Positions 14,052-24,962 are shown, counted from the first letter of the stretch. The stretch is DNA of 64,000 nt from Luteolibacter sp. LG18 (GCF_036322585.1 NZ_AP024600.1:2728001-2792000); one strand, 5' to 3'. The notes: a model not told the origin generated them from the sequence alone. Numbers and translations: made by a program.

Positions 14052-17000
14052 ATGAAACCCCGAACTCAGTTTCCCGCCTTCGGCAAGAAACCCGGCCTGC
14101 GCCGCCGGGGCTTCTCGCTCATCATCACGCTGCTGATGATGGTGCTGCTTTCGACCATCGCCCTCGGCCTGCTGGGGCTCTCCGGCATCACCCTGCGCAC
14201 CTCCACCCGCGGTGAAGCGATGCAAATGGCCCGCGCGAACGCCCGCATGGCCCTGATCATGGCCATCGGCGATCTCCAGAAGACCCTCGGTCCGGACACC
14301 CGCATCAGCACCACCGCCGACCAGATCCAGGGCGATTCCGTGGACGAGTCGAAGCCGCCCGTCGCCCAACGCAATTGGGTGCGTGCCTACAAGTCCTGGG
14401 CTACCGGTAAACCCGGTGATCCCCGCGTGGCCCCTGAGTTCCAGCAGTGGCTGGTGTCCGGTGATCCCACCCAGCTCAAGAACCCCGACTTTGCCGTGTC
14501 CGCGGTGACCGGCGATTCCGTGGAGATCGTCACCGCCAACACCGTGGGCAGCACCGGCCAGCCCGTGCGCGTGCCGCTGATCACCCGCAAGGACACCACA
14601 GCCGCCAAGAACAACGATCGCCTCGGCTGGTGGGTTAGCGATCTGGGAACCAAGGCCCAGGTGGCTCCCGCCGCCAAGACCCCGAGTGCCCTCGCCGAGG
14701 TCCGCTCCGACCAGCAGGCCGCCCCGGCCTACGCGCTGAAGAACGCCGGCACCGGCACCACCAAGCCCTTCGCCGCGGTCACCACCACCGATCCGAAGCT
14801 CGGCCGCCTGCCTACCTGGCAGAGCAGCGCGCTCATCGCGGACAAGCCGGAGAATACCCGCGGCCTCTACCACGACTTCGCCACCCAGAACCGCGGCCTG
14901 CTCACCAACGTCCGCACCGGCGGCTTCCGCAAGGACCTCTCAATGGAGTTGGAGCGCGCCCCCGGGCAAAAGCCAGACTCCACCAGCACTGCCCTTTACC
15001 AGGTCGGCGGGGAGACCGGCATCAACCTCCAGGAGCTTTGGAGCTACTACAATATCTACAAGCAGCTCAAGCGTGGTGGCTCCTACACCTACACGACCGG
15101 CGGCACCTTGTCTTCCAACGCCCCCTACCTTCTGGTGGCCGAGGATGCGACGAAGTGTGCCGATGATGAGAACTTCTACCTGAAGCAGCCGGTCATCACC
15201 AGTTACCAGATGGCGCTGTCGTTCAAGACCATGCCCGTCACGGTCAGCGGAGCCACGGTCAACCGCCTTCACCTCTACGCCGATCCGATCATCACCCTCT
15301 GGAACCCGCTGGATGTGCCGGTGGTGATCCCGGCCAAGAACTACATAACGGTGAAGTACTGGCAGATCCCCTATGACATGGTGATCTCCAAGGGGGGGAC
15401 CATCTTCAGTTGTCCGCTGGCTGCGAGTCTCTCCGATGCCACCACTACCTCCGATGGAGACTCGAACTTCCTCAGCATGCGCATGGGCGTCCTCCAGCAG
15501 ATCGTGCTGAAGCCCGGCGAGGTGGTGAAAATGTCCCAGGTCGGCGCGGCCATTCCCAAATCCTCCGTCGGTAGCAGCGGCCACCAGCTCGATGCCAACA
15601 AGGGCTTCAACTACGGCGGCGGCGTCTACATGCCGGTGCGCACCCGCGCCGGCCAATACGTCGACGTCGCCGCCACCGACTCGATCAGCTATTCGTTGCA
15701 ACCGAACGAGTTTACCGCCGGAGCCACCTCGCAAAGTGGCCACACGGTGAACAGTGGTGGCACGAGCCACAGCCGCCACTTCTCCTTGACCCACCACGAA
15801 GTTTACATGGGTGAGGATCGCGGTACCCCCAGCCTTGGCTACGGCAACATGACCATCGATTGGGACTTCGGCGACCGCCGCCTCAAGCCCACCGATCAGA
15901 ACCGCGCTGATTTCGGCCCCGGCACCAAGAAGCCCGCCGAACGCCTTTACGCCAACGTCTCCCGCCTCAGCAGTATTTTCCGCACCATCACCGGCCCCTC
16001 GGAAACCCGCAGCCTGTCCTTCGCCTCCTTGAATTCCCAGAAGCAGCCCTTCGTCCTCTTCTCCTTCAATGCCAAGACCGAAAAGGGCGGCGACCGCGGC
16101 ACCCGCAGCCTCGCCCGCTTCAACCCGAAGGCCCTCCACGTCGACTTCTACGACCTCACCGACAAGGAGCGCGACCTGCTGCCCTACGAATACACCGTGG
16201 AACCTCTGCTGAGCTGGAAGAACACCAAGCTCGAGGTCAGTTCCTCCGGCAACGGCTACTTCGGCGGTGGCATGGATGCGGCCAGCGGCTGCAGCACCGT
16301 GATCACCCACTCGATCCCGCGGGAGCCGCTCGTTTCGCTCGCCGCTTTCCAGCACTCCTTCGCCAACGGCTTCGACATCGTCAAGCCCCGCTACGGCTAC
16401 GCTTCCCTCAACACCCGCGAGCCGATGCTGCCGCAGATTTCCCACGCGATCGGCAACTCCGCCGCCACCCCGGTTCTGCCTGCCAACAAGTCGGAAGGAA
16501 CCCTTTCCGGCAATCGCCCGCTGGCCGACCACTCCTACCTCGCCAACCAGGCGCTGTGGGACACCTGGTTCTGCTCGGGCATCGCACCGCAAACCGTCGA
16601 CGGCTACTCCCGCAGCCGCACCCAGAAGCAGGTCGCTCAGGAGTTCTTCACCGGCACCACCCCGCTGCCCGTGGCCGCCTACAAGGCCGAGCTCCGCGGC
16701 CAGAAGGCCGATACCCTCGTCTCCACCTACTTCTCCGGCACCACGCCGTCCCCCAATGCTACCGCCATCATCGCCAGCCTCATCCGCGTGGATGGCATGT
16801 TCAACGTGAACTCCACCTCCGTGGAGGCGTGGAAGAGCCTGCTCGGCGCTCTGCGCGACCGCCCGGTGGTCGTGGCTGACGCCAGCGGCCGGGAATCCCT
16901 CAAGACCGAGAGCGGCACCACGCTCGTGGCCGGCCTGCGCGCGCCGCAAGACCTACTCATCAACCCGTCCAGCGATGTTCAGGCCGCCGATCAATGGTCC

Positions 17001-17561
17001 GGTCGCCGCACGCTCACCGACGAACAGATCGAGGCTCTCGCCCGCGACATCGTCCGTGAAGTCCGCAAGCGCGGCCCCTTCCTCTCGTTGGCCGATTTCG
17101 TGAACCGCCGCGTCGGCTCCAACGAGGAGATCGCCCGCAGCGGTGCCATCCAGAGCGCACTGGACTTCGGCTCGAACACCATCAACAGCCCCTACCGCCA
17201 GAGCCGCGCTGTCTCGTCCGCCGTCTCGGGCCGCTTCGCCTTCCCGAAGGCCGAGGATGGCCCGATCTCCACCGGTGCCCCGGGCGTGGTCAGCCAGGCT
17301 GACATCCTCACCCCGATCGCCCCGGTGCTCTCCGCCCGCTCGGATTCCTTCGTGATCCGCGCCTACGGCGACCGCACCGACGCCGATGGCAAGGTGATCG
17401 CCCGCGCCTGGTGCGAGGCCGTCGTCCAGCGCTCGCCCGAGTTCGTCGATCCGGTCGACGCCGTCGACAAGGACTACACCAAGATCAGCTCGCTCAACCA
17501 GCGCTTCGGCCGCCGCTTTGAGATCGTCTCCTTCCGCTGGATCGATTCCCGCGAATCCTAA
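14052..17561 (+). CDS. Giant prepilin-like protein, Verru_Chthon cassette protein A type
   Basis: A 1169-residue surface or envelope protein. The N-terminus has a prepilin-type signal: basic leader RRRG then FSLIITLLMMVLLSTIALGLLGL (about 19-45), with cleavage expected after the Gly before FSL. It continues as the long, beta-rich PilX/GspK-like body seen in Verru_Chthon cassette A proteins (DRLGWWVSDLGTKAQV is characteristic). The end resembles GspK: DEQIEALARDIVREVRKRGPFLSLADFVNRRV (about 995-1025). Other cassette members (B, C, D) are absent; only one exported partner follows by 39 bp. Two LacI-type operators upstream suggest control with the xylan genes. Function is unknown, probably a minor pseudopilin of a secretion or pilus-like machine. 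Confidence 0.75.
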   Translation: MKPRTQFPAFGKKPGLRRRGFSLIITLLMMVLLSTIALGLLGLSGITLRTSTRGEAMQMARANARMALIMAIGDLQKTLGPDTRISTTADQIQGDSVDESKPPVAQRNWVRAYKSWATGKPGDPRVAPEFQQWLVSGDPTQLKNPDFAVSAVTGDSVEIVTANTVGSTGQPVRVPLITRKDTTAAKNNDRLGWWVSDLGTKAQVAPAAKTPSALAEVRSDQQAAPAYALKNAGTGTTKPFAAVTTTDPKLGRLPTWQSSALIADKPENTRGLYHDFATQNRGLLTNVRTGGFRKDLSMELERAPGQKPDSTSTALYQVGGETGINLQELWSYYNIYKQLKRGGSYTYTTGGTLSSNAPYLLVAEDATKCADDENFYLKQPVITSYQMALSFKTMPVTVSGATVNRLHLYADPIITLWNPLDVPVVIPAKNYITVKYWQIPYDMVISKGGTIFSCPLAASLSDATTTSDGDSNFLSMRMGVLQQIVLKPGEVVKMSQVGAAIPKSSVGSSGHQLDANKGFNYGGGVYMPVRTRAGQYVDVAATDSISYSLQPNEFTAGATSQSGHTVNSGGTSHSRHFSLTHHEVYMGEDRGTPSLGYGNMTIDWDFGDRRLKPTDQNRADFGPGTKKPAERLYANVSRLSSIFRTITGPSETRSLSFASLNSQKQPFVLFSFNAKTEKGGDRGTRSLARFNPKALHVDFYDLTDKERDLLPYEYTVEPLLSWKNTKLEVSSSGNGYFGGGMDAASGCSTVITHSIPREPLVSLAAFQHSFANGFDIVKPRYGYASLNTREPMLPQISHAIGNSAATPVLPANKSEGTLSGNRPLADHSYLANQALWDTWFCSGIAPQTVDGYSRSRTQKQVAQEFFTGTTPLPVAAYKAELRGQKADTLVSTYFSGTTPSPNATAIIASLIRVDGMFNVNSTSVEAWKSLLGALRDRPVVVADASGRESLKTESGTTLVAGLRAPQDLLINPSSDVQAADQWSGRRTLTDEQIEALARDIVREVRKRGPFLSLADFVNRRVGSNEEIARSGAIQSALDFGSNTINSPYRQSRAVSSAVSGRFAFPKAEDGPISTGAPGVVSQADILTPIAPVLSARSDSFVIRAYGDRTDADGKVIARAWCEAVVQRSPEFVDPVDAVDKDYTKISSLNQRFGRRFEIVSFRWIDSRES

Positions 17562-17600
17562 GCCTCTCCGGTCGCCCGCCTTTTGCCCACCTCCCACGCC

Positions 17601-18287
17601 ATGACCAAACGCCTCTTCGGATTCCTCCTGCTGGTGCTCACCCAACCGCTCGCCGCCCAGGATCATGCCCCCGCCACGCCTCCGAAGAAGGACGAAGGCC
17701 CGCAGGTCCGCTTCCTCGCCGAACGCGTGCCGCCGAACCTTGGCGACGTGGTCATGCAGGTGGGGGACAACAAGTCCACCGCCTTCACCCTGCCGGTCAA
17801 CCAGCTCTCCGAACCGCAGGCCGCTTCCGGGCGCGCCTTCACGCTGAAGACCGCGGACAAGGGCACCCCGTTATGCCCGGTGACCTTGCCCGAGGACGGT
17901 AAGTCCTTCGCCGTGATTCTCGTCCTCGCCCCGCCCTCGGCCTACGCGCCGGTGGTGGTGCGCACCGATGATCCCGATTTCAAGTCCGGCGACGTGTTCT
18001 TCATCAACCGCTCGGCCCAGCCGGTGCTCGGCAAGGTGGGCGACACCAAGGTCGGGCTGCGTCCCGGTGAGTCCCGCAAGCTGCGCCCGACCAATCCGGT
18101 GAACAACACCTACTACGACGTGGCCTTTGGGGTGCAGGAAGGCGACAAGAACCGTGTCATCAGCACCACCCGCTGGCCGATCGACAACCTGCAGCGCAGC
18201 TACGTGTTCTTCTTCACCTCCACGGACGGCACCACGACCTTCCGCGCGGTGGACGAGTTCCTGCCCGCACCCATGGAGAAGCCGTGA
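17601..18287 (+). CDS. Exported protein partnering the prepilin-like gene
   Basis: A 228-residue protein with signal peptide 1-19 (LFGFLLLVLTQPLAAQ). The mature protein is beta-rich with no Cys-based or catalytic motif I can assign; segments such as VFFINRSAQPVLGKVGDTKVGLRPGESRKLRP suggest an Ig-like or jelly-roll fold. A closely similar small exported protein often follows giant cassette-A genes in Verrucomicrobia, so a structural partner is the best inference. The ATG at 17601 places the signal peptide correctly; it follows the upstream stop by 39 bp, probably in one operon. Confidence 0.6.
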   Translation: MTKRLFGFLLLVLTQPLAAQDHAPATPPKKDEGPQVRFLAERVPPNLGDVVMQVGDNKSTAFTLPVNQLSEPQAASGRAFTLKTADKGTPLCPVTLPEDGKSFAVILVLAPPSAYAPVVVRTDDPDFKSGDVFFINRSAQPVLGKVGDTKVGLRPGESRKLRPTNPVNNTYYDVAFGVQEGDKNRVISTTRWPIDNLQRSYVFFFTSTDGTTTFRAVDEFLPAPMEKP

Positions 18288-18490
18288 GGGAGAGGTTCCA
18301 TCGGCGACGGATGCTTCTCCTACCTGAAGGTCTCTGCCCGCTGGATCCAACTGGCGATTGTCCTCCTCGGAAGGCATCATGGTTCTCTATTCCGATGGTG
18401 AGGGTGACCGTATGGATAGGATTTGGCACCACGAGGTGCCATCGCGCAGATTGCCTCAGGCTTGGCTCGATCGAATGTATCGGCAGATGA

Positions 18491-19396
<906 letters not shown>

Positions 19397-19455
19397 GCCG
19401 AAGTGCATTCGCCTCCGTCCTTCGTTCCGGGCGGGGAGAGAACCCCTTCCGTACC

Positions 19456-20547
19456 ATGAATCCCATGCCAACCGTGGCCACCATTGAAAAACCCTCGCCC
19501 GCGCGCGCGGGCATGTTGACATCCATCAGGCGTTCGCTCGGCCAGGAGCTGGGGCTGCTGCTGGTCGTGCTGTTGATCGGCACGGTCCTCGGCATCCACG
19601 GCTGGAACGATGCCGCGCCCGGCCGTCCGAACACCTTCCTCAATGCCGACAACCTCATCGACGGCATCGCCACGCCGATGTCCTACTATGCGATCATGGC
19701 CGTGGGCCTCACGCTGGTGATCATCACCGGCGGGATCGACATCTCGGTGGGTTCGGTGATGGCGCTTTCCGCGCTCGGCACGGCGGCGGTGCTCCAGCGG
19801 CTGCCCGCGGATGCCCCCGCGATCCAGGTGCTGCCGCTGGCGGTGTGCGTGCCGCTCGGGATCGGCCTGCTGTGCGGGTTGATCAACGGAGGCCTGATCG
19901 TGGGCCTTTCGCTGCATCCCTTCATCGTCACGCTCGGCACGATGAGCATCTTCCGCGGACTGGCGAACGTGTTGCCCGCGGAGAAGACCCTGCCGGCCGC
20001 GGGCAAGCGGTTGCCGCAGGCGTTCACGACGGACTTCATGCGCATCGAGGTCGGCGGTCTCCAGCCGATGCCGCTGGTGATCATGCTGGTCTGCATCGTG
20101 GCGGGCGCGTTCTACCTGCGGATGCTGGTGGCGGGCCGCGAGACCTACGCGATCGGCGGCAACGAGGAGGCGGCGCGCTTCAGCGGCCTGCGGGTCGGCT
20201 GGATCAAGCTGCGCACCTACGCGCTGGCCGGGCTATGCGCGGGCATCGCCGGGATGGTGTCGGTGGGCCGCTTCGGCACCGCTTCCACCAGCACCGGCAC
20301 CGGCTACGAGCTGACCGTGATCGCGGCGGCGGTGGTCGGTGGCGCGAGTCTCCTGGGCGGGCGCGGCACGGCGCTTGGCGCGCTGCTGGGCACGCTGGTC
20401 ATCGCGCTGATCGAGAACGGCATCATCATCCTGCGCCTGGCGCAGGAGTATCGCCTGGTGATCATCGGTCTGGCCATCATCGTGGCCGTCTCGCTCGACC
20501 GCCTCGGCTCCCACCTGCGCGCGCGCCGCGCCTCCGCCAAACACTGA
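19456..20547 (+). CDS. Sugar ABC transporter permease (RbsC/XylH-like)
   Basis: A 363-residue inner-membrane permease of the BPD_transp_2 (ribose/xylose/arabinose) class with about ten hydrophobic segments. Diagnostic stretches are LTLVIITGGIDISVGSVMAL (about 90-110), LHPFIVTLGTMSIFRGLA, YAIGGNEEAARFSGL and VVGGASLLGGRGTALGALLGTLVIALIENG. It begins a three-gene cassette: permease, binding protein (23 bp later), ATPase (7 bp later). The order differs from the usual ATPase-permease-binding protein of rbs. The nearby esterase and xylan genes suggest a pentose, but specificity cannot be read from sequence. Confidence 0.93.
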   Translation: MNPMPTVATIEKPSPARAGMLTSIRRSLGQELGLLLVVLLIGTVLGIHGWNDAAPGRPNTFLNADNLIDGIATPMSYYAIMAVGLTLVIITGGIDISVGSVMALSALGTAAVLQRLPADAPAIQVLPLAVCVPLGIGLLCGLINGGLIVGLSLHPFIVTLGTMSIFRGLANVLPAEKTLPAAGKRLPQAFTTDFMRIEVGGLQPMPLVIMLVCIVAGAFYLRMLVAGRETYAIGGNEEAARFSGLRVGWIKLRTYALAGLCAGIAGMVSVGRFGTASTSTGTGYELTVIAAAVVGGASLLGGRGTALGALLGTLVIALIENGIIILRLAQEYRLVIIGLAIIVAVSLDRLGSHLRARRASAKH

Positions 20548-20570
20548 ACCTCACTCCCATAAACCCCACC

Positions 20571-21566
20571 ATGATGAACACCAAATCCCTTATCGCCTGC
20601 GCGATCGTTGCCGCGGGCTGTCTCACCTTCACCGGCTGCACCAAGAAGGCCGCCACCGGCGAGGGCGGCAAACGCAAGGTCCTCATCGGCTTCATTGGCA
20701 AGAGCCTGACCAACGATGTCTTCCAGGCCGCGCAGACCGGAGCCAAGGACGCCGCCCGTGAATACTCCGCCAGCCACGACGTGGAGGTGGAGATCGAGAT
20801 CCGCACGCCGAACGACGAGGACGCGACCAAGCAGGCCGAGGCGATCGAGGCGCTGGTCCGCCAGGGCGCGCAGGGCATCGCGATCTCCTGCTCCGAGGCG
20901 AACACCGTGCAGCCCGCGATCGACAAGGCGGTGGCCAAGGGCGTGGCGGTGATGTGCTTCGATTCCGATGCTCCCGGCAGCAAGCGCTTCGCCTACTACG
21001 GCACCGACGACAAGTCGTGTGGCGAGCGCACCGTGGACGAACTGGCGAAGGCGATGGGCGGCAAGGGCACCATCGCGATCCTCGGCGGCAACCAGAGCGC
21101 GCCGAACCTCCAGAACCGCGTGGCGGGCGCCAAGGCGGCGCTGGCGAAGTATCCGGAGATGAAGCTCAATGAACCCGGCGTGTTCTACCACGTGGAGACT
21201 CCGGAGAAGGCGGCGGAGGCGGTGCAGTCCGCGCAGAACGCCAACCCGGGCATCCAGGGCTGGGTGTTCATCGGCGGTTGGCCGCTGTTCACCGCGGACG
21301 CGCTGAAGTGGCCCGCCGGTTCGATCAAGGTGGCGTCGGTCGACGCGCTGCCGGCGCAGCTCGGCTACCTGAAGTCCGGCCACGTGGAGGTGCTGCTGGC
21401 GCAGGATTGCTACGGTTGGGGCACGAAGTCGGTGGGCATCCTGCTCGACAAGGTGCTCGACAACAAATCGCCCGCCGACGCCCGGGTGGTCGATCCGCTC
21501 ACGAAGGTGACGAAGGAGAATGTCGATGGGTTCGGCAAGAACTGGGAGAAGTGGCTCGCCAAGTGA
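20571..21566 (+). CDS. Sugar-binding lipoprotein of the ABC transporter (RbsB-like)
   Basis: A 331-residue periplasmic-binding protein. Lipoprotein signal with lipobox LTFTGC (Cys23). The mature domain is of the Peripla_BP_4 class: VLIGFIGKSLTNDVFQAAQTGAKDAA, EAIEALVRQGAQGIAISCSE, GVAVMCFDSDAPGSKRFAYYGTD, KGTIAILGG, GWVFIGGWPLF, and a C-terminal KVASVDALPAQLGYLKSGHVEVLLAQDCYGWG. It delivers the sugar to the permease encoded just upstream. The FDSDAPGSKR segment is typical of ribose/xylose-like binding sites. Substrate not determined. Confidence 0.93.
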   Translation: MMNTKSLIACAIVAAGCLTFTGCTKKAATGEGGKRKVLIGFIGKSLTNDVFQAAQTGAKDAAREYSASHDVEVEIEIRTPNDEDATKQAEAIEALVRQGAQGIAISCSEANTVQPAIDKAVAKGVAVMCFDSDAPGSKRFAYYGTDDKSCGERTVDELAKAMGGKGTIAILGGNQSAPNLQNRVAGAKAALAKYPEMKLNEPGVFYHVETPEKAAEAVQSAQNANPGIQGWVFIGGWPLFTADALKWPAGSIKVASVDALPAQLGYLKSGHVEVLLAQDCYGWGTKSVGILLDKVLDNKSPADARVVDPLTKVTKENVDGFGKNWEKWLAK

Positions 21567-21573
21567 TTTTGCC

Positions 21574-23070
21574 ATGAACGACTCCGGCTTCATCCGTTTC
21601 GACGGCATCACCAAGGTCTTCGGCGGGGTCACCGCGCTGAAGGACGTTTCCCTCGCGATCGGCCGCGGCGAGTGCCACGGCCTGATGGGGGAGAATGGCG
21701 CGGGCAAGTCCACGCTGGGCAAGGTGCTGGCGGGTATCCACCGGCCGGACGGCGGCGGGCTGGAGATCGACGGCACCGCCCATGCCTTCTCCTCGCCGCG
21801 CGACGCGCAGGCGGCCGGCGTGGCGATGGTCCACCAGGAGCTGGCGTTCTGCCCGGACCTGAGCGTGGCGGAGAACCTGTGCATGGGCCGCTACCCGCGC
21901 CGCCGCGGGGTGCTGGACCGGGCGGCGATGGCGCGGGAGGCCGCGCGGCTGCTCGGCGACATCGGCATCGAGCTGGACGTGTGGCAGCCGATGCGCAGCC
22001 TTTCCACCGCGCAGGAGCAACTGGTGCAGATCGCCGCGGCGGTGGGCACGAACCCGCGCATCATCGTCTTCGACGAGCCGACCAGCTCGCTGGCGGAGCC
22101 GGACGCGCAGAACCTCTTCCGGCTGATCGAAAGTCTGAAGGACCGCGGGATCACGACGATCTACGTCTCCCACCGGATGCCGGAGCTGTTCCGGCTCTGC
22201 GACCGTATCAGCGTGCTACGGGACGGGCAGTACGTGGGGACGCTGGCGAAGGCCGAGATGACGCACGACGCGGTGGTCTCGATGATGATCGGGCGCAGCG
22301 TGCAGGACTACCTTCCCGCCCACGGTGACCGCCGGGTGGGAGAGGTGGTGCTGAGCGTGCGCGACCTGAGCTCGCCGGGGAAATTCCGCGGCGTGTCGTT
22401 CGACGTTCGCGCGGGCGAGATCGTGGGCTTCGCCGGGCTGGTGGGCGCGGGCCGCAGCGAGATCGCGCAGGCGATCTTCGGGCTCGATCCACGGGCGACC
22501 GGCACGGTGACGATCGGCGGCGAGACGCTGAAGCTCGGCTCGATCCGGGCCTCGCTCGCGGCCGGGGTGGGGCTGGTGCCGGAGGACCGGAAGCGCCAGG
22601 GCTGCGTGCTGGGGATGTCGTGCCGCTCGAACATCGGCATGGCCATCCTCGACCGATTGCGGCGTTTCGGCGTGCTCGACCACGCGGGCGAGAAGCAGGT
22701 GGCGGAGGAGTATTTCGCGAAGCTGCGGGTGAAGGCGGCGTCGCTGGACGCGCCGGTGAACTCGTTGAGCGGGGGCAACCAGCAGAAGGTGGTGCTGGCG
22801 AAGTGGCTGGCCCGCGGTGGCCGGTTCCTGATCGTGGACGAGCCGACGCGCGGGGTGGATGTCGGCGCGAAGGCGGCGATCCACGCGCTGGTGGACGACC
22901 TGGCGCAGCAGGGGCTGGCGGTGATGCTGGTGTCCTCGGAGCTGCCGGAGCTGCTGAACCTTTCGACGCGGGTGCTGGTGATGCGGGAGGGCGACCTGGT
23001 GGGCGAGCTGCGGCATGAGACGGCGACGCAGGATACCGTGTTGCGCCTGATGGCGGGCGTGGCGGCGTAG
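21574..23070 (+). CDS. Sugar ABC transporter ATPase (RbsA/XylG-like, duplicated)
   Basis: A 498-residue ATPase with two fused nucleotide-binding domains. NBD1: Walker A GENGAGKS (39-46), signature-like LSTAQEQLVQIA, Walker B IIVFDEPTSS. NBD2: degenerate Walker A GLVGAGRSE (about 288-296), signature LSGGNQQK (398-405), Walker B FLIVDEPTRGVDVG. The degenerate second Walker A is normal for this family. The ATG at 21574 follows the binding protein by 7 bp. Very high GC third positions, like the rest of the cassette. Confidence 0.95.
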   Translation: MNDSGFIRFDGITKVFGGVTALKDVSLAIGRGECHGLMGENGAGKSTLGKVLAGIHRPDGGGLEIDGTAHAFSSPRDAQAAGVAMVHQELAFCPDLSVAENLCMGRYPRRRGVLDRAAMAREAARLLGDIGIELDVWQPMRSLSTAQEQLVQIAAAVGTNPRIIVFDEPTSSLAEPDAQNLFRLIESLKDRGITTIYVSHRMPELFRLCDRISVLRDGQYVGTLAKAEMTHDAVVSMMIGRSVQDYLPAHGDRRVGEVVLSVRDLSSPGKFRGVSFDVRAGEIVGFAGLVGAGRSEIAQAIFGLDPRATGTVTIGGETLKLGSIRASLAAGVGLVPEDRKRQGCVLGMSCRSNIGMAILDRLRRFGVLDHAGEKQVAEEYFAKLRVKAASLDAPVNSLSGGNQQKVVLAKWLARGGRFLIVDEPTRGVDVGAKAAIHALVDDLAQQGLAVMLVSSELPELLNLSTRVLVMREGDLVGELRHETATQDTVLRLMAGVAA

Positions 23071-23166
23071 GAAGAGAGCTCGGAGAGAAAGCGATGTGCC
23101 CAACAGGTCGCGCGATCATGCTCTGCCGATAGTCTAAAGATCACAAGATCTGATATAAACATACAA

Positions 23167-23180
23167 ATTAAACGATTGAT
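23167..23180 (+). promoter_or_regulatory. LacI-type operator
   Basis: ATTAAACGATTGAT with the AACG centre, 93 bp upstream of the PA14-like gene. CTTG follows immediately, not after the 6-bp gap seen elsewhere. Confidence 0.5.
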
Positions 23181-23272
23181 CTTGGTTTCTCTCAGATCTC
23201 ACGGGAACTCTGAAGCTGTTCATTGCAGCCCTGCGAGGCCGCGATTGTGATCCACTTTCAAACTCCTTCACG

Positions 23273-24628
23273 ATGGATAGCGACCAGAGCCAAGATCAAA
23301 TGGCCGGACAGGGAACCCGGCGGAAGCGAGCAGGCATTTCGATATGGAAAAAAATGGGTGGAGGCTCCCTTTCCATTTCTATTTTCGTGCATTTGGCTCT
23401 TCTGATTTTCGGAGTGGTTTGGATCTTTCAGACCATTCCGGAAAAGAAAGTGGAGGTCGATTTCATGCCCAAGGGGGGCGGTGGCGGGACTCCGGGAGTC
23501 AAGGAGGTCAGCAATAAAAAGCAGCGGGCATCGATGACCATGCCGAACACGCCGCGGATGGCAGCCAAGGGAGTGGCGAGCGCATTCACTCTTCCTGAGC
23601 CGGACGCAGCCTCGGAGATGTCGTCGGTGGGCTCGCTGAGCGCGGGCGGACTTTCCGGTGGTCTCGGAGGCAGCGGTTCCGGGGGAGGGCGGGGTGACGG
23701 GAAGGGAAAAGGTTTCGGCAGTGGGATGGGGCCAGGGTTGGGTGGTGGTGGTGGTACGGTGAATCCGTTCGGCATCGTTTCGCCCGGTGCCGCAGGGTTG
23801 ATTGGAACCTTTTACGATCTCAAACAGGATCCGAAGCGGCGTCCCACATCACTTGGGGAGAAAACCAGTTGGAGTGAAATCATGGAAGGGACGCGCGACA
23901 TCATCCATGGATTCGTGTCCCGTGGATGGAACGAACGGACCTTCGAGGCTAGCTACTATAAATCCCCGCAAAAGCTGGTGCAGACGAAGATTTATCTTCC
24001 GCAGATGAGCGCCGACGATGCTCCGAAGGCATTCAATTGCGAGAAAGAGGTGTCGGGCTCCCGGTGGGTGGTCATTTACCGCGGGGTGGTCAAACCGCCG
24101 CATACGGGCCGGTTCCGCTTTGTTGGAGCAGGGGATGACATCGTGGTGGTTCGATTTAACAACCGCAACGTTTTCGACTACGGCTATGAAGGCCCGACCG
24201 CGAACGTGAAGCTCGCGGGACATGCTGACCAACTGACTGGGAAAGTGGAGGATCGCGAATTCGAACGGGCACGCAGGGATCTGGCCATGCCCAAGCCATT
24301 GACCATCTATTCATACGAGGCCATGCCGTCCCGGGCGAAGACGGACATTCGTGGATTGGGAGTGGGATTGGAATTTGAAGCCCGGGAATCCGCTGAGTAT
24401 CCCATCGATATTTTGGTGAGCGAGGTGCCAGGTGGACTGTTTTTGGCCTACCTCATGATCGAAGAGGTGGGTGTCACGTACGAAAGAGATCCTGCTGGTT
24501 GCCCGATTTTGCCGGTCTTCCGTATTGATGATGGAAAGCCAGCTCGCGGGCCAGGTCCGCCCTATGACCTTTCGTCTCCCGCCGCCACGCCCTGGAAACT
24601 GGTCTCCGGAGCCCGCCCGGGGATCTAA
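23273..24628 (+). CDS. Membrane-anchored protein with Gly-rich linker and PA14-like domain
   Basis: A 451-residue protein. A single N-terminal membrane span (about 32-54, SISIFVHLALLIFGVVWIFQ) resembles the anchor of TonB-like proteins. Residues about 65-170 are a Gly/Ser-rich, low-complexity linker. From about 180 (GLIGTFYDLKQD) to 400 there is a PA14-like beta domain with VIYRGVVKPPHTGRFRFVGAGDDIVVVRFNNRNVFDYG, the pattern of carbohydrate-binding PA14 domains. The layout suggests a periplasmic or cell-surface sugar-binding or force-transmitting protein. The upstream LacI-type operator ties it to the xylan genes. It lies between the ABC transporter and the first repeat surface protein. Confidence 0.65.
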   Translation: MDSDQSQDQMAGQGTRRKRAGISIWKKMGGGSLSISIFVHLALLIFGVVWIFQTIPEKKVEVDFMPKGGGGGTPGVKEVSNKKQRASMTMPNTPRMAAKGVASAFTLPEPDAASEMSSVGSLSAGGLSGGLGGSGSGGGRGDGKGKGFGSGMGPGLGGGGGTVNPFGIVSPGAAGLIGTFYDLKQDPKRRPTSLGEKTSWSEIMEGTRDIIHGFVSRGWNERTFEASYYKSPQKLVQTKIYLPQMSADDAPKAFNCEKEVSGSRWVVIYRGVVKPPHTGRFRFVGAGDDIVVVRFNNRNVFDYGYEGPTANVKLAGHADQLTGKVEDREFERARRDLAMPKPLTIYSYEAMPSRAKTDIRGLGVGLEFEARESAEYPIDILVSEVPGGLFLAYLMIEEVGVTYERDPAGCPILPVFRIDDGKPARGPGPPYDLSSPAATPWKLVSGARPGI

Positions 24629-24898
24629 GGGAGCCTCGTGATGTCCCCGTTCATGCGAAGGAATCTGCAGATGCAGCCGGACTTCTCTTTCGATTTCACT
24701 CCCTGTGGAAGGGGCGCCGTTCCCAGGGCTCCAACGGGCTTCTGGGATAAGGTAACAGCCCGGTGGTCGGTGGCCTGGTGCCGCCGGCCACCATTTGGAG
24801 GCCGCGTAGGTAAGGTCGACCGTTTGGCCGACCCGGAATGCCGTCTCATCCGAGCTTCGGCGCCGGTGATTGATCATGCTAAAAGTCAAGATATTTAA

Positions 24899-24925
24899 AT
24901 TAAACGTTTCATTTTCTGCTTGCGG
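24899..24925 (+). promoter_or_regulatory. LacI-type operator with adjoining -35-like box
   Basis: ATTAAACGTTTCAT (24899-24912), six bases, then CTTGCGG: a TTGCGG -35-like box at 24920-24925, upstream of the 953-residue repeat surface protein. Confidence 0.65.
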
Positions 24926-24962
24926 ACCCGTGAATGGGTGCTACTGATTCAACCAACCCTTA

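Noticed and set aside
14940..16949. 669-codon minus-strand open frame
   Set aside because: It lies opposite the giant prepilin-like gene. Its translation is low-complexity Gly/Ala/His/Arg-rich sequence with no domain, as expected from the antisense of GC-rich coding DNA.
20304..21884. 526-codon minus-strand open frame
   Set aside because: Antisense of the ABC binding-protein and ATPase genes; an artefact of high GC.
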